Position numbers and translations under genes: made by a program. The notes beneath the pieces are model-generated. The model saw only the letters and a list, made by a program, of their open reading frames with translations. It made no database searches and had not been told where the DNA came from. From Rhizobacter koreensis (GTDB lineage Bacteria > Pseudomonadota > Gammaproteobacteria > Burkholderiales > Burkholderiaceae_C), in the NCBI RefSeq assembly GCF_013366375.1, contig NZ_JABWMJ010000009.1:124001-188000 (forward strand): a stretch of DNA of 64,000 nucleotides, in the 5' to 3' direction. Below are positions 24,329 to 32,935 of the stretch, in pieces; the first letter of the stretch is position 1, and every line of letters starts with the position of its first letter.

Positions 24329-25503
24329 GCGATGCGGCGGTGCCGGCGCGGCTGGCGCAGGTCCGCTGGGCCCTGCTGTTCGGCAACTTCGTGATCGGCT
24401 GCGGGGTGATGTGCGCCGTCGGCACGCTGAACGACCTCAGCCACTCGCTGGGCGTCTCGGTCGCGGTCGCCGGCCAGCTGATCACCATTTCGGCGGCGGC
24501 GGTCTGCTTCGGCGCGCCGCTGCTCGCGAGCTGGGTTGGCGGCTTCGACCGGCGCCGCCTGCTCGCGCTCTCGCTGCTCTGGTACGCGGTCGGCCACGCC
24601 GCGTGCGCGCTGGTCGACTCGATGACGGCACTGTGGATCCTGCGCGCCCTGACGGTGCTCGCCGCCGCGGTGTTCACGCCGCAGGCGGCCGCGGCGATCG
24701 GCGTGATGGCGCCGCCGGCGCAGCGCGGGCGCTCGATCACGCTGATCTTCCTCGGCTGGTCGATCGCGTCGGTGCTCGGCATGCCGCTCGCGTCGTACTT
24801 GGGCGACACGTTCGGCTGGCGGGTTGCGTTCGGCGCCATCGCCGGCGCAAGCCTGGTCGGCGCGCTCTGGGTCCACGCCGCGATGCCCGACGGCGTCAGG
24901 CCCGCCGCGCTCAGCGTCTCCGACTGGAGCCGCGTGCTGACGCACCCGGTGCTGATGGCAATGGTGCTGGTCACCGCACTCTCGGGCGCCGGCCAGTTCA
25001 CCGTGCTCACGTACGTCGCGCCCTACTACAAGCAGCACCTCGGCGCGAGCGTCGAGCAGACCAGCGCCCTCTTCTTCTGGTTCGGCCTCTTCGGCGTGAT
25101 CGGCAACGCGCTCGTCTCGCGCTACATCGACCGCCTCGGCGCGGCGCGCACCGTCGCGCTCACGCTGATCGCCATGCTCGTCGGCATGCTGCTCTGGCCG
25201 CTCGCGCACAGCTTTGCGGCGGTCGCGGCCGTGCTGGTGCCGTGGGGCCTCGGCTGCTTCGCGTCGAACTCGGCGCAGCAGGCGCGCCTGGGCGCCGCCG
25301 CCCCCGAGTACGCGCCGGCGCTGCTCGCGCTCAACACGTCGGCGATCTACCTCGGCCAGGCCGCCGGATCCGCGAGCGGCGGCTGGTTGATCGCCCACGG
25401 CGGTTATGCGCCGCTGCCGAACCTCGGCGCAGTCTGGCTGGTGGCGGCGATCGGGCTCAGCTTCTGGGTCGGCCGGCGCGTGATCGTGCACGCCCGCGCA
25501 TGA
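24325..25503 (+). CDS. MFS transporter
   Basis: A 392-residue major facilitator superfamily protein with about 12 hydrophobic segments. The loop 2-3 motif is present in degenerate form (SWVGGFDRRRLL). It resembles the DHA1 drug/arabinose exporter group (AraJ-like), but the substrate cannot be read from the sequence. Its ATG overlaps the stop of the upstream dehydrogenase gene, and its own stop overlaps the start of the chromate transporter gene (ATGA at 25500-25503). The three genes therefore look like one tightly coupled operon. Confidence 0.9.
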   Translation: MSDAAVPARLAQVRWALLFGNFVIGCGVMCAVGTLNDLSHSLGVSVAVAGQLITISAAAVCFGAPLLASWVGGFDRRRLLALSLLWYAVGHAACALVDSMTALWILRALTVLAAAVFTPQAAAAIGVMAPPAQRGRSITLIFLGWSIASVLGMPLASYLGDTFGWRVAFGAIAGASLVGALWVHAAMPDGVRPAALSVSDWSRVLTHPVLMAMVLVTALSGAGQFTVLTYVAPYYKQHLGASVEQTSALFFWFGLFGVIGNALVSRYIDRLGAARTVALTLIAMLVGMLLWPLAHSFAAVAAVLVPWGLGCFASNSAQQARLGAAAPEYAPALLALNTSAIYLGQAAGSASGGWLIAHGGYAPLPNLGAVWLVAAIGLSFWVGRRVIVHARA

Positions 25504-26141
25504 GCGACGCGCCCTCCTCGCCACCGCAGCAGCCGACTGCGCCGGCAGACCCCGGCGCGCGCGCCGCGGGCGACGCCGACCTGCTGCCGCCGCCCACGTC
25601 GGCGAGCGAGCTCTTCTTCGCGTTCACCAAGCTCGCGCTGCAGGGCTTCGGTGGCGTGCTCGCGGTCGCGCAGCGCGAGCTCGTCGAGCGCCGGCGCTGG
25701 CTCAGCCGCGAGGTGTTCGTCGAACTGCTGGCGGTGAGCCAGGTGCTGCCCGGCCCCAACGTCGTCAACCTGTCGCTGATGGTCGGCGACCGCTTCCTCG
25801 GCCTGCGCGGCGCGTTCGCCGCGCTCGCCGGCATGCTCGCGGTGCCGCTGGTCATCGTGCTCGCGATCACCGTCCTCTATGCCGAGTTCGCGCGCCTGCC
25901 GATGGTCTCGGGCGCGCTGCGCGGCATGGGCGCGGTGGCCGCCGGGCTGGTGCTCGCGACCGCCGTGAAGCTGCTGGCGACGCTGCGCAGCACCAGCCTC
26001 GGCGTCGGCCTCGGCCTCGCCTTCACCGCGGTCACGTTCGCGGTCGTGGTCGTGCTGCGCTGGCCGCTGATCTGGGTGCTCGGCCTGTTCGGATCGATCG
26101 CGTTCGGCTGGGCCTGGCTGCGGCTCGGGGGGCGCGGATGA
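25500..26141 (+). CDS. chromate transporter, first half
   Basis: A 213-residue CHR-family protein with about 35 hydrophilic N-terminal residues, then the family pattern FFAFTKLALQGFGGVLA and SQVLPGPNVVNLSLMVG, the short single-domain (Chr3N-type) layout. Partners of this type pair to make a functional bidomain equivalent that may export chromate or another anion. The ATG overlaps the MFS stop. The second half-domain gene begins 67 bases after its stop. Confidence 0.88.
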   Translation: MSDAPSSPPQQPTAPADPGARAAGDADLLPPPTSASELFFAFTKLALQGFGGVLAVAQRELVERRRWLSREVFVELLAVSQVLPGPNVVNLSLMVGDRFLGLRGAFAALAGMLAVPLVIVLAITVLYAEFARLPMVSGALRGMGAVAAGLVLATAVKLLATLRSTSLGVGLGLAFTAVTFAVVVVLRWPLIWVLGLFGSIAFGWAWLRLGGRG

Positions 26142-26208
26142 GTCCGCCGGTGGGCGAATGCACGCGACGGCACGTCCGCGCACCCACGACGACCTCGAAG
26201 GTCGGCCC

Positions 26209-26784
26209 ATGAGCACGCTGCTCGCCGCCCTCGTGCCGCGCCTCGACGCGCTGCAGCTGCTGGGCCTCTTCGGTCACTTCCTGATGCTGAGCTGCCTGGC
26301 GATCGGCGGCGCGATCGCGACGGCGCCCGACATGCACCGCTACGTGGTCGACGAGCATCACTGGCTCACCGATGCGCAGTTCACGTCGTCGGTCGCGATC
26401 GCGCAGGCGGCGCCGGGGCCCAACGTGCTGTTCGTCGCGGTGATCGGCTGGAACGTCGCCGGCCTCGTCGGCGTGCTGGTCACGATGGTCGGCATCCTCG
26501 CGCCGTCGACCGCGATGTCGCTGTGGGCGAGCCGCTGGGGCGCGCGCCGCCGCGAGACGCGCGGCGTGCGCGCCTTCACGAGCGGGATGACGCCGCTCAC
26601 GATCGGCCTGCTGCTCGCGACCGGCTGGGTTCTCGCCGAGCCGTACTTCAAGGGCGGCGGCACGCGCCAGCTCGGCGCGCTCGGGCTCATCGTGCTCAGC
26701 ATCGTCGTGATGCTGAAGACGCGGCTCAGCCCGATCTGGCTGGTCGGGATCGGCGCCATCGTCGGCGCGCTCGGCTGGGTCTAG
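26209..26784 (+). CDS. chromate transporter, second half
   Basis: A 191-residue CHR-domain protein, the partner of the gene upstream. Its conserved stretch LGLFGHFLMLSCLAIGGAI and VAIAQAAPGPNVLFVAVIGWNVAG repeat the same motif as the first half with inverted membrane topology expected. The frame is open 17 codons upstream (ATG at 26158) but MSTLLAALVPRLD at 26209 looks like the natural start. In other proteobacteria such pairs are annotated ChrA or chromate transport protein; the true substrate is not established here. Confidence 0.85.
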   Translation: MSTLLAALVPRLDALQLLGLFGHFLMLSCLAIGGAIATAPDMHRYVVDEHHWLTDAQFTSSVAIAQAAPGPNVLFVAVIGWNVAGLVGVLVTMVGILAPSTAMSLWASRWGARRRETRGVRAFTSGMTPLTIGLLLATGWVLAEPYFKGGGTRQLGALGLIVLSIVVMLKTRLSPIWLVGIGAIVGALGWV

Positions 26785-26860
26785 CCGCGGCTCGCGGCGG
26801 GGCCCGGACGGCAGCAACGGCCCGCGCGAGCAGGCGCGCTGCACGAGCCCCGCGGCACGC

Positions 26861-27340
26861 TCAGGCGAGGCCGGCCTTGTCGAGCCCGAACACGGCATCG
26901 AACGCGCCGGGCACCGTCCTGAACGCGACGTTGGGTCGGTTCCACGCGTTGATCGCCATCACGATGAACGTCAGGTCCGACAGCTCCTTCTCGGAGAACT
27001 GCGCCCGCACGCTGTCGTAGAGCTCGTCCGAAACGCCGTGTTCGGGAATCCGCGTGAGCACCTCGGTCCAGGCCAGCGCGGCGCGCTCGCGCGCGTCGAA
27101 CAGCGGCGACTCGCGCCAGATCGCGAGGTGATGCAGACGCAACGGGCGCTCGCCGTCGATGCTGGCCTGTTTGACGTGCATGTCGACGCAGAACGCGCAG
27201 CCGTTCATCTGCGAGGCACGGATCTCGGCAAGGTGGCGGATGCGCGTTTCGATCGCACTGTCGTGCAGTGCGTTGCTGAAGGCGACGAACTTCTTGAAGT
27301 ATTCGGACGAGAGTGCGGCGTAGTCGATGCGTTGGCTCAT
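26861..27340 (-). CDS. carboxymuconolactone decarboxylase/AhpD-like protein, ECF41 partner
   Basis: A 159-residue AhpD-fold protein. The redox motif is GCAFCVDMH: Cys48, Cys51 and His55, in the helix after HLAEIRASQMN. Proteins of this family are the usual genomic neighbours and targets of ECF41 sigma factors; the physiological substrate is unknown. Its start codon at 27340 lies 40 bases downstream of the -10 element of an ECF41-type promoter (27380-27406), and the sigma gene ends 71 bases upstream. The frame is open further upstream, but MSQRIDYAALSSEYF is the family start. Confidence 0.92.
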   Translation of the reverse strand: MSQRIDYAALSSEYFKKFVAFSNALHDSAIETRIRHLAEIRASQMNGCAFCVDMHVKQASIDGERPLRLHHLAIWRESPLFDARERAALAWTEVLTRIPEHGVSDELYDSVRAQFSEKELSDLTFIVMAINAWNRPNVAFRTVPGAFDAVFGLDKAGLA

Positions 27341-27379
27341 GGTGGCTGGCCTTGGTCGATGAGTGAGACACACCGCCAA

Positions 27380-27406
27380 GACGCGCCAGGGCCCCGACTT
27401 GTGACA
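27380..27406 (-). promoter_or_regulatory. ECF41-type promoter of the carboxymuconolactone decarboxylase-like gene
   Basis: On the minus strand the sequence reads TGTCACA (27406-27400), 16 bases, CGTC (27383-27380). This is the published ECF41 promoter form. The -10 element is about 40 bases before the start codon at 27340. The same motif with the same spacing and the same distance to the start occurs before the sigma gene. Confidence 0.85.
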
Positions 27407-27411
27407 ACGGC

Positions 27412-28293
27412 TCATGCCTTCCTGAACGCCTCGGCGATGCGCACGAGCTTGTCGGGATTGCGCTGCACGTGGATGCGCACGATCCGGTGACCGTCGGTCT
27501 CGTACGACTGAGCCGATTCGAGCACGCCTTCGATGAAGCGCAGCAGGCCCCACTGGCCGTTGATCACGGCGAGCTCGACGCGCAGCGCGCCCTTGTAGCG
27601 CAGCTTGCCGGCATGGAACAGCTGGGCGATGCGCTGGCCCCCGAGCAGCACCTTGCCGAAGCTCGGCACCTTGCCGCCGCCGTCGCCGATCAGCTCGGCG
27701 TCCTCGGCGAGCAGCGCCTTCAACCCCGCGAAGTCGCCCGCGGCGAGCGCGTCGGCGAACTGGCGCATGACGCGCTCATGGACGTCCGGCGCCACCGCAA
27801 AGCGCGGTCGCGCCTCGCGCAGCTGCGCCTTTGCGCGGCTCACCATCTGCCGGCACGCGGCCTCGCTCTTGCCGATGGTGCGGGCGAGTTCGTCGTAGTC
27901 GGCGTCGAACACCTGCCGCATCAGGAAGGCCGCGCGCGCTTCCGGCGTCAGCCGCTCGAGCAGCGTCAGGAACGCGACCGAAAGATCGTCGGGCCGCTCG
28001 AGCACCTGTTCGGGCGACGGCGGCGAGGCGTCGAGCTGCGGCTCGGGCAACCAGAAGCCGACGTAGCGCTCGCGCTGCGCCTTCGCCGCACGCAGACGGT
28101 CGATGGCGATCCGCGTCGTGACCGTGACGAGCCACGCCTCGGCGTTGTCGATGCGCTCGCGCCGGGCTTCGTGCCAGCGCAGCCAGGCGTCCTGCACCAC
28201 CTCTTCGGCTTCGGCGACGGTGCCGAGCATGCGGTAGGCGATTCCCTGCAGGCGCGGGCGCAGGCGAGTGAAGGTACGGGTGGCGTCATCCAT
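27412..28293 (-). CDS. ECF41-family RNA polymerase sigma factor (SigJ-like)
   Basis: A 293-residue sigma factor with sigma-2 (about 5-75, VAEAEEVVQDAWLRWHE), sigma-4 (about 105-165, ELARTIGKSEAACRQMVSRA) and a SnoaL-like C-terminal domain (about 170-293). Three hallmark ECF41 motifs are all present: WLPEP (81-85) in the linker, DGGGK (204-208), and NPDKL (279-283). In ECF41 proteins the extra domain both activates and inhibits the sigma, replacing a separate anti-sigma factor; no anti-sigma gene is seen here. The ATG is at 28293; the frame continues upstream through other genes but the family starts here. Its own promoter carries the ECF41 motif (28334-28360). Confidence 0.95.
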   Translation of the reverse strand: MDDATRTFTRLRPRLQGIAYRMLGTVAEAEEVVQDAWLRWHEARRERIDNAEAWLVTVTTRIAIDRLRAAKAQRERYVGFWLPEPQLDASPPSPEQVLERPDDLSVAFLTLLERLTPEARAAFLMRQVFDADYDELARTIGKSEAACRQMVSRAKAQLREARPRFAVAPDVHERVMRQFADALAAGDFAGLKALLAEDAELIGDGGGKVPSFGKVLLGGQRIAQLFHAGKLRYKGALRVELAVINGQWGLLRFIEGVLESAQSYETDGHRIVRIHVQRNPDKLVRIAEAFRKA

Positions 28294-28333
28294 GCGTGTT
28301 CGGTCCGGACGGTTTTCGTGCAACACCGGCTCA

Positions 28334-28360
28334 GACGTTCGAGACGACCTCCTTGTGACA
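28334..28360 (-). promoter_or_regulatory. ECF41-type promoter of the sigma gene (autoregulation)
   Basis: On the minus strand: TGTCACA (28360-28354), 16 bases, CGTC (28337-28334), identical in both boxes and in spacing to the promoter before the partner gene. The -10 element lies 41 bases before the sigma start at 28293, so the sigma factor probably drives its own transcription. Confidence 0.83.
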
Positions 28361-28466
28361 CACCCGGAGCATCGAGCCCGCGAGGCGCCTGCGCGGCTCC
28401 TGCTGAGCCCGAGCCTGCAGGTGAAGCGGCTCCGCGCCCGTCGAGTCCGGGCCGCGGTCCGCGCGC

Positions 28467-29246
28467 TCAGCGGCCCGCGTGAGTGCCGTCTTCGCTCGAC
28501 TCGGCGGTCTGCTGCCGACGCCGTTGCCGGACCGCCTCGTACAGGCACACCGCGCTCGCCACCGACACGTTGAGGCTTTCGACCACACCGAGCATCGGCA
28601 GGCGCACGAGCTCGTCGCAGGTCCTGGCGGTGAGCTGGCGCATGCCGGGGCCTTCGGCGCCGAACACCAGCGCGACCGGGCCGGTGAGGTCGACGTCGTA
28701 GATCGTCTTCGGCGCGTCCTCGGCGGTGCCGACGACGCGGATGTCGCGCTCCTTCAGCTCGTTGAGGGTGCGCGCGAGGTTGGTCACCATGAAGTACGGC
28801 ACCGTCTCGGCCGCACCGCTCGCGACCTTGGCGACGGTGGCGTTGAGGCCGACCGCGCGATCGGTCGGCGCGACGACCGCGTGCGCGCCGGCTCCGTCGG
28901 CGGCGCGCAGGCACGCGCCGAGGTTGTGCGGGTCGGTCACGCCGTCGAGCACCAGCAGCAGCGGCGGGCCCTCCACGAGGTCGAGCGTGTCGTCGATCGA
29001 CTTGGCCTGCTGCAGCGGGTCGACGCGCGCGACGACGCCCTGGTGGCGCGTATTGCCGGCGAGCTTGTCGAGGCGACCCGGGTCGCTGTCGACGATGCGC
29101 ACGCCCGCCTCGGCGGCGCGCGCCGCGAACTGCTGCATGCGGGGGTCGCGCCGCGTCGCGTCGAGGTGCAGTTCGAGCACCGAACGCGGCGACGTCTTGA
29201 GGCGGATGCCGACCGCGTGGAAGCCGAACAGGATCTGACGTGACAT
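28467..29246 (-). CDS. rlmB: 23S rRNA (guanosine-2'-O)-methyltransferase RlmB
   Basis: RlmB is a SPOUT-class enzyme that methylates the ribose of G2251 in 23S rRNA. The 259-residue protein has the N-terminal substrate-binding domain ([12 protein letters not shown]) and the SPOUT knot motifs: [20 protein letters not shown] (motif 1), [15 protein letters not shown] (motif 2) and [16 protein letters not shown] (motif 3). Length and motifs are normal. The ATG is at 29246; the upstream gene on the same strand ends 18 bases before it, suggesting co-transcription. The tail from about residue 243 is Gln/Arg/Glu-rich and variable. Confidence 0.95.
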   Translation of the reverse strand: MSRQILFGFHAVGIRLKTSPRSVLELHLDATRRDPRMQQFAARAAEAGVRIVDSDPGRLDKLAGNTRHQGVVARVDPLQQAKSIDDTLDLVEGPPLLLVLDGVTDPHNLGACLRAADGAGAHAVVAPTDRAVGLNATVAKVASGAAETVPYFMVTNLARTLNELKERDIRVVGTAEDAPKTIYDVDLTGPVALVFGAEGPGMRQLTARTCDELVRLPMLGVVESLNVSVASAVCLYEAVRQRRRQQTAESSEDGTHAGR

Positions 29247-29264
29247 CGGGCGATCGTAGCCGCG

Positions 29265-30050
29265 TCACACCGGCCGGCCGAGGGCCCACGCCAGCGCCAT
29301 CACGAGGCCGATCAGCACCGGCTGGTGCAGCATGTAGAAGCTGAGGCTCCAGCGGCCGAGCACCGCGAGCGGCGCGAACGCGCGCGGCAGCGCGCCGCTC
29401 AGCAGCGCCGGGTGCGCGCGCAGCAACCCTTCGGCGGCGAGCGCGCCGAGCCACATCATGCCGAGCCACGGCAGCACCGGCACGTAGTCCTCGGTGATCG
29501 GCAGGTGCGTGACGAGGCCGACCCAGTTGGTCCAGCGCGTGTCGAAAACCGGGTGCTGCACGAGCTGCGGCAGCACCAGCGCGAGCATCGCGAGCGGCAG
29601 CCGCCACCCGCCCCAGCCGGCGCTGAAGCGCACGATCAGCAGCATGACGGCGATGCCGTGCAGCACGCCGAAGCTGATGAAGCTCGCCGGGAACATCAGC
29701 CACGAGCCCAGCGTGACGAGCAGCGCGCAGCCCGCCACCTGCGCCCAGCGCCGCCAGAATCGCGCCAGCGGCTGCGCGTTGGCGCCGGCGACCGCCTGGC
29801 CCGCGCCGGCGCAGAGCAGGAACAGCGTGACGATCGAGGTGCGCTGCACCGTCCAGAGCGGGTCGCCGCGCACGTTGGCTTCGATGAAGCCGAAGTGGTT
29901 CAGGTCGAACACCAGGTGGAACAGCGCCATCCACACGATCGCGGCACCACGCAACGCGTCGAGACGGTCGAAGCGGTGGCCCGGAGGGCGGGCGGCGGTG
30001 GTGCCGCCTCTGGAATCGGAACGGGTGACGTGGGACTCGGAACGCGGCAC
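29265..30050 (-). CDS. DUF1624-type multi-pass membrane protein
   Basis: An approximately 261-residue protein with seven or so hydrophobic segments and the DUF1624/heparan-alpha-glucosaminide N-acetyltransferase-like signature RLDALRGAAIVWMALFHLVFDLNHFGF at its N terminus and GRWSLSFYMLHQPVLIGL near its end. Relatives acetylate sugars across a membrane, but the bacterial short forms have no defined role. The start is uncertain: the frame is open to 30305, and a GTG at 30050 gives a plausible N terminus of about 30 residues before the motif. The rlmB gene begins 18 bases downstream. Confidence 0.8.
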   Translation of the reverse strand: MPRSESHVTRSDSRGGTTAARPPGHRFDRLDALRGAAIVWMALFHLVFDLNHFGFIEANVRGDPLWTVQRTSIVTLFLLCAGAGQAVAGANAQPLARFWRRWAQVAGCALLVTLGSWLMFPASFISFGVLHGIAVMLLIVRFSAGWGGWRLPLAMLALVLPQLVQHPVFDTRWTNWVGLVTHLPITEDYVPVLPWLGMMWLGALAAEGLLRAHPALLSGALPRAFAPLAVLGRWSLSFYMLHQPVLIGLVMALAWALGRPV

Positions 30051-30190
30051 GCGCGGGACGATACCCGAGGCCCGGCTGCGGCTCGGTGCCGCGCCCGATG
30101 GCCCTACCGGAGCGGCCGCATGCCCGCGCGCCGGCGCGCCGGCGCCGGCCGCGCTATGGTCCGGCGTCGCTGCTGCCGGAGAACCACCGC

Positions 30191-31480
30191 ATGAATCGTC
30201 GCCCGAACGCCCTGCCCCGCGCGCTGCTCGCCGCCCTCGCCCTCGCCGGCGGCATCGCGTGCGCCGCCGACGACGGTCGCGCCACCCCCACGGCCGGCAG
30301 CGCACGCAGCGCCGACTGCAAGCCGCTCGAAACGCGCGACCGCGAAGCGAGCTCGGCCGAGCCGGCGTTCGCCGGGCAGACGCGGGCCTGCGGCGTGAAC
30401 TCGAACGTCGCGTTCGACGTCGTCGTGCTGGCGCGCGGACTGCAGCTGCCGTGGTCGGTCGAGCCGCTGCCCGACGGTGCCCTGCTCGTCACCGAGAAGG
30501 CGGGCCGCATGCGCATCGTCAGCGTCAACGGCGTCGTCGGCGCACCGCTCGCCGGCGTGCCGAAGGTCGACGCCGCGCGGCAGGGCGGCCTTCTCGACGT
30601 CGCGCTGAGCCCGCGCTTCGCGAGCGACCGCACCGTGTTCTGGAGCTTCAGCGAGCCGCGCGACGGCGGCAACGGCACCAGCGTGGCGCGCGGCGTCCTG
30701 TCGGCCGACCGCACGCGTCTCGAGCAGGTGCAGGTGATCCTGCACACCCGGCCGACGTATGCCAACGGCATGCACTTCGGCTCGCGCCTGGCATTCGGGC
30801 CCGACGGCATGCTCTACGTGACGATGGGCGAACGCTCGGACCGCGCCACGCGCCCGCAGGCGCAGCAGCTCGACAGCCATCTCGGCAAGGTGCTGCGAAT
30901 CCGCCCCGACGGCAGTCCGGCGCCTGGCAACCCGTTCGCGAACCGCGCCGGCGCGCTGCCCGAGATCTGGTCGTACGGGCACCGCAACGTGCAGGCGTCG
31001 GCGTTCGACGGCGAAGGACGCTTCTGGACCGTCGAGCACGGCCCGCGCGGCGGCGACGAGGTCAACCTCACCGAAGCCGGCAAGAACTACGGATGGCCTC
31101 TGCAGAGCTACGGCATCGAGTACTCGGGCGAGCCGATGCAGGAGGCGGCGCCGCAGCGGCCGGGCATGGAGCAGCCGGTTTACTACTGGGATCCGGTGAT
31201 CGCACCGTCGGGCGCGCAGTTCTACGACGGCGCCCTGTTTCCGCAGTGGCGCGGGAGCCTGTTCGTCGGCGCGCTCAAGCAGCAGCGCCTCGTGCGCCTG
31301 GTGCTCGACGGCAGGCGCGTGGTCGGCGAGGAGCACCTGCTGGTCGACCGCAGCCAACGCATCCGTGACGTCCGCCAGGGCTTCGACGGCGCGCTCTACC
31401 TCGCGGTCGACAACGGCGAGATCTGGAAGCTGGTGCCGGCGCGCCGGACCGCGTCGGGGCCGGAGCGCGCGCCGGGCTGA
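30191..31480 (+). CDS. PQQ-dependent aldose sugar dehydrogenase-like protein
   Basis: A 429-residue exported protein with a Sec signal peptide (about 1-25, ALLAALALAGGIACA) and the soluble aldose dehydrogenase (YliI/Asd) beta-propeller. Motifs seen: GLQLPWSVEPLPDGALLVTEKAGRM, GGLLDVALSPRF, LHTRPTYANGMHFGSRLAFGPDG, GKVLRIRPDG, WSYGHRNVQA, and TVEHGPRGGDEVN. In the characterised relatives these contribute PQQ and calcium ligands and the catalytic His. It probably oxidises sugars in the periplasm. The ATG is at 30191; the frame extends upstream but lacks similarity. A second, more distant propeller of this kind is at 50204. Confidence 0.9.
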   Translation: MNRRPNALPRALLAALALAGGIACAADDGRATPTAGSARSADCKPLETRDREASSAEPAFAGQTRACGVNSNVAFDVVVLARGLQLPWSVEPLPDGALLVTEKAGRMRIVSVNGVVGAPLAGVPKVDAARQGGLLDVALSPRFASDRTVFWSFSEPRDGGNGTSVARGVLSADRTRLEQVQVILHTRPTYANGMHFGSRLAFGPDGMLYVTMGERSDRATRPQAQQLDSHLGKVLRIRPDGSPAPGNPFANRAGALPEIWSYGHRNVQASAFDGEGRFWTVEHGPRGGDEVNLTEAGKNYGWPLQSYGIEYSGEPMQEAAPQRPGMEQPVYYWDPVIAPSGAQFYDGALFPQWRGSLFVGALKQQRLVRLVLDGRRVVGEEHLLVDRSQRIRDVRQGFDGALYLAVDNGEIWKLVPARRTASGPERAPG

Positions 31481-31579
31481 GCCTGCGCGCGTCCAGCGCA
31501 GCGGCTGCACCACCCGCTCGGACGCTGGGTGGGCGTGCGCGAGCATCGCGGTCGGCGCCTGCTGCCAAGGCGGGGCGCG

Positions 31580-32935
31580 TCAGCCCAGGGTCGCCGCGAG
31601 CGCTGCCGCCTCCGGTGCGCAGCGCGTCTTGCCGCTCCAGCGCGCACCGTGGGTGAGCACGCCCGGCCAACGCGCGACGGCCGGCCAGGCGAGCGACGCC
31701 GCCCAGGGCCGCATCGCCACGTGCGCGAAGGCGGCGGCGACCTGCAGGCGGCGCGCGAAGCGCTCGCGCCAGCGCGCCTCGTAGCCGGCGAGCGCGCGGC
31801 GCTGGACCGTCGCGGCATCGGTACCGACGAGTTCCCGGCGCCGGCTGCCGATCAGCGAGGCCAGCAGGAACGCCGACTGCAGCGCCATGCTGATGCCTTC
31901 GCCGACGATCGGGTGCGCCTCGCCGGCCGCGTTGCCGATGCGGAAGACGCCGTCGCCCTGGCCGAGGCGTACGCCGGGGCGGATCGGCCCCGAGGCGAGC
32001 CAGCTGCCGGCGCGATGCGCCGGTCCCAACGCTGCGGCGACGCCGCGGCATTCGCGGCGCAGCAGCGCCTCGACCGCCGAACCGGCGCGCGCCGCGGCAC
32101 CACCGCCGTCGCGGGCCGCCGCGCTGCGCGCGCGCTCCAGCGCGTCCTCGCGGATGCAGCAGGCAAGCGTCGCGATGCCGTCGTCGGCGACCACCATGCC
32201 GCCGTAGCCGCCGGGGAACGCCAGCACCGGCAGCAGGTCGTGGGCGAGCGCCGCATCACGGAAGTTGGCCTTGAACGCGAACAGGTCGCTCGGCCGCCGC
32301 GTCGCCCGACGTGCGGCGCGCTCCGACGGCAGCGGCTCCCACGAGCCGTGCGCCGCGACGACGAGGCCGGCTTCGATCTCGATGTCGCGCGACTCGCCCG
32401 CAGCGGGCGCCTCGGCACGGTCGACCGGCTCGCCCGCGGCATGCGCCGTCCCGGCGCCATCGCCGCGAGGGACAGGCTCGGCTCGCTGCGCCCCCGGCGC
32501 CCCGGTCGCCGCGAGTCGCAAGCGATACGCGCCCGGCGTGCCGGCGAGGTCGCGCAGCGCCCACGGCTGCAGGCGCGTCGCACCGGCGGCTTCGGCGGCG
32601 TCGGCGATCAGCGTGTCGAGGTGCTCGCGGCCGAGTGCGCGGCCGTACGGCGCCGCGCCTTCCGCGCGCGGCAGCGCCGCCACCAGGTCTGCGTCGCCGC
32701 GCCACAGCGCGACCCGCCGCAGCTCGGCGCCGGCGCGCTCGCGCAGCACGCGGCCGACGCCGAGCGCGTCGAGGAGCGGCAGGTTGGTGGCCGCGATGCA
32801 CTCGCCGCACACCTTGCGGCGCGGAAACGCCTGGCGCTCGATCAGCGCGACCGACCAGCCGGCGCGCGCGAGCAGCGTCGCGAGCGAACCGCCTGCCGGG
32901 CCGGCGCCGACGATCGCGGCATCGAAGCGCTGCAT
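31580..32935 (-). CDS. FAD-dependent oxidoreductase (geranylgeranyl reductase-like), PKS cluster
   Basis: A 451-residue flavoprotein. The dinucleotide-binding motif is AAIVGAGPAGGSLATLLARAG at residues 6-26 region, followed by ERQAFPRRKVCGECI (an ER-K-CGE stretch typical of geranylgeranyl reductase and PHBH-type enzymes) and the second FAD motif RIGNAAGEAHPIVGEGI. Probable role: hydroxylation or reduction of the type III PKS product, as SrsC-like flavoproteins do in phenolic-lipid clusters. An Ala/Glu-rich insertion occurs around residues 150-190. The ATG shares one base with the stop of the methyltransferase gene (TGATG), so they are coupled. Confidence 0.88.
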   Translation of the reverse strand: MQRFDAAIVGAGPAGGSLATLLARAGWSVALIERQAFPRRKVCGECIAATNLPLLDALGVGRVLRERAGAELRRVALWRGDADLVAALPRAEGAAPYGRALGREHLDTLIADAAEAAGATRLQPWALRDLAGTPGAYRLRLAATGAPGAQRAEPVPRGDGAGTAHAAGEPVDRAEAPAAGESRDIEIEAGLVVAAHGSWEPLPSERAARRATRRPSDLFAFKANFRDAALAHDLLPVLAFPGGYGGMVVADDGIATLACCIREDALERARSAAARDGGGAAARAGSAVEALLRRECRGVAAALGPAHRAGSWLASGPIRPGVRLGQGDGVFRIGNAAGEAHPIVGEGISMALQSAFLLASLIGSRRRELVGTDAATVQRRALAGYEARWRERFARRLQVAAAFAHVAMRPWAASLAWPAVARWPGVLTHGARWSGKTRCAPEAAALAATLG

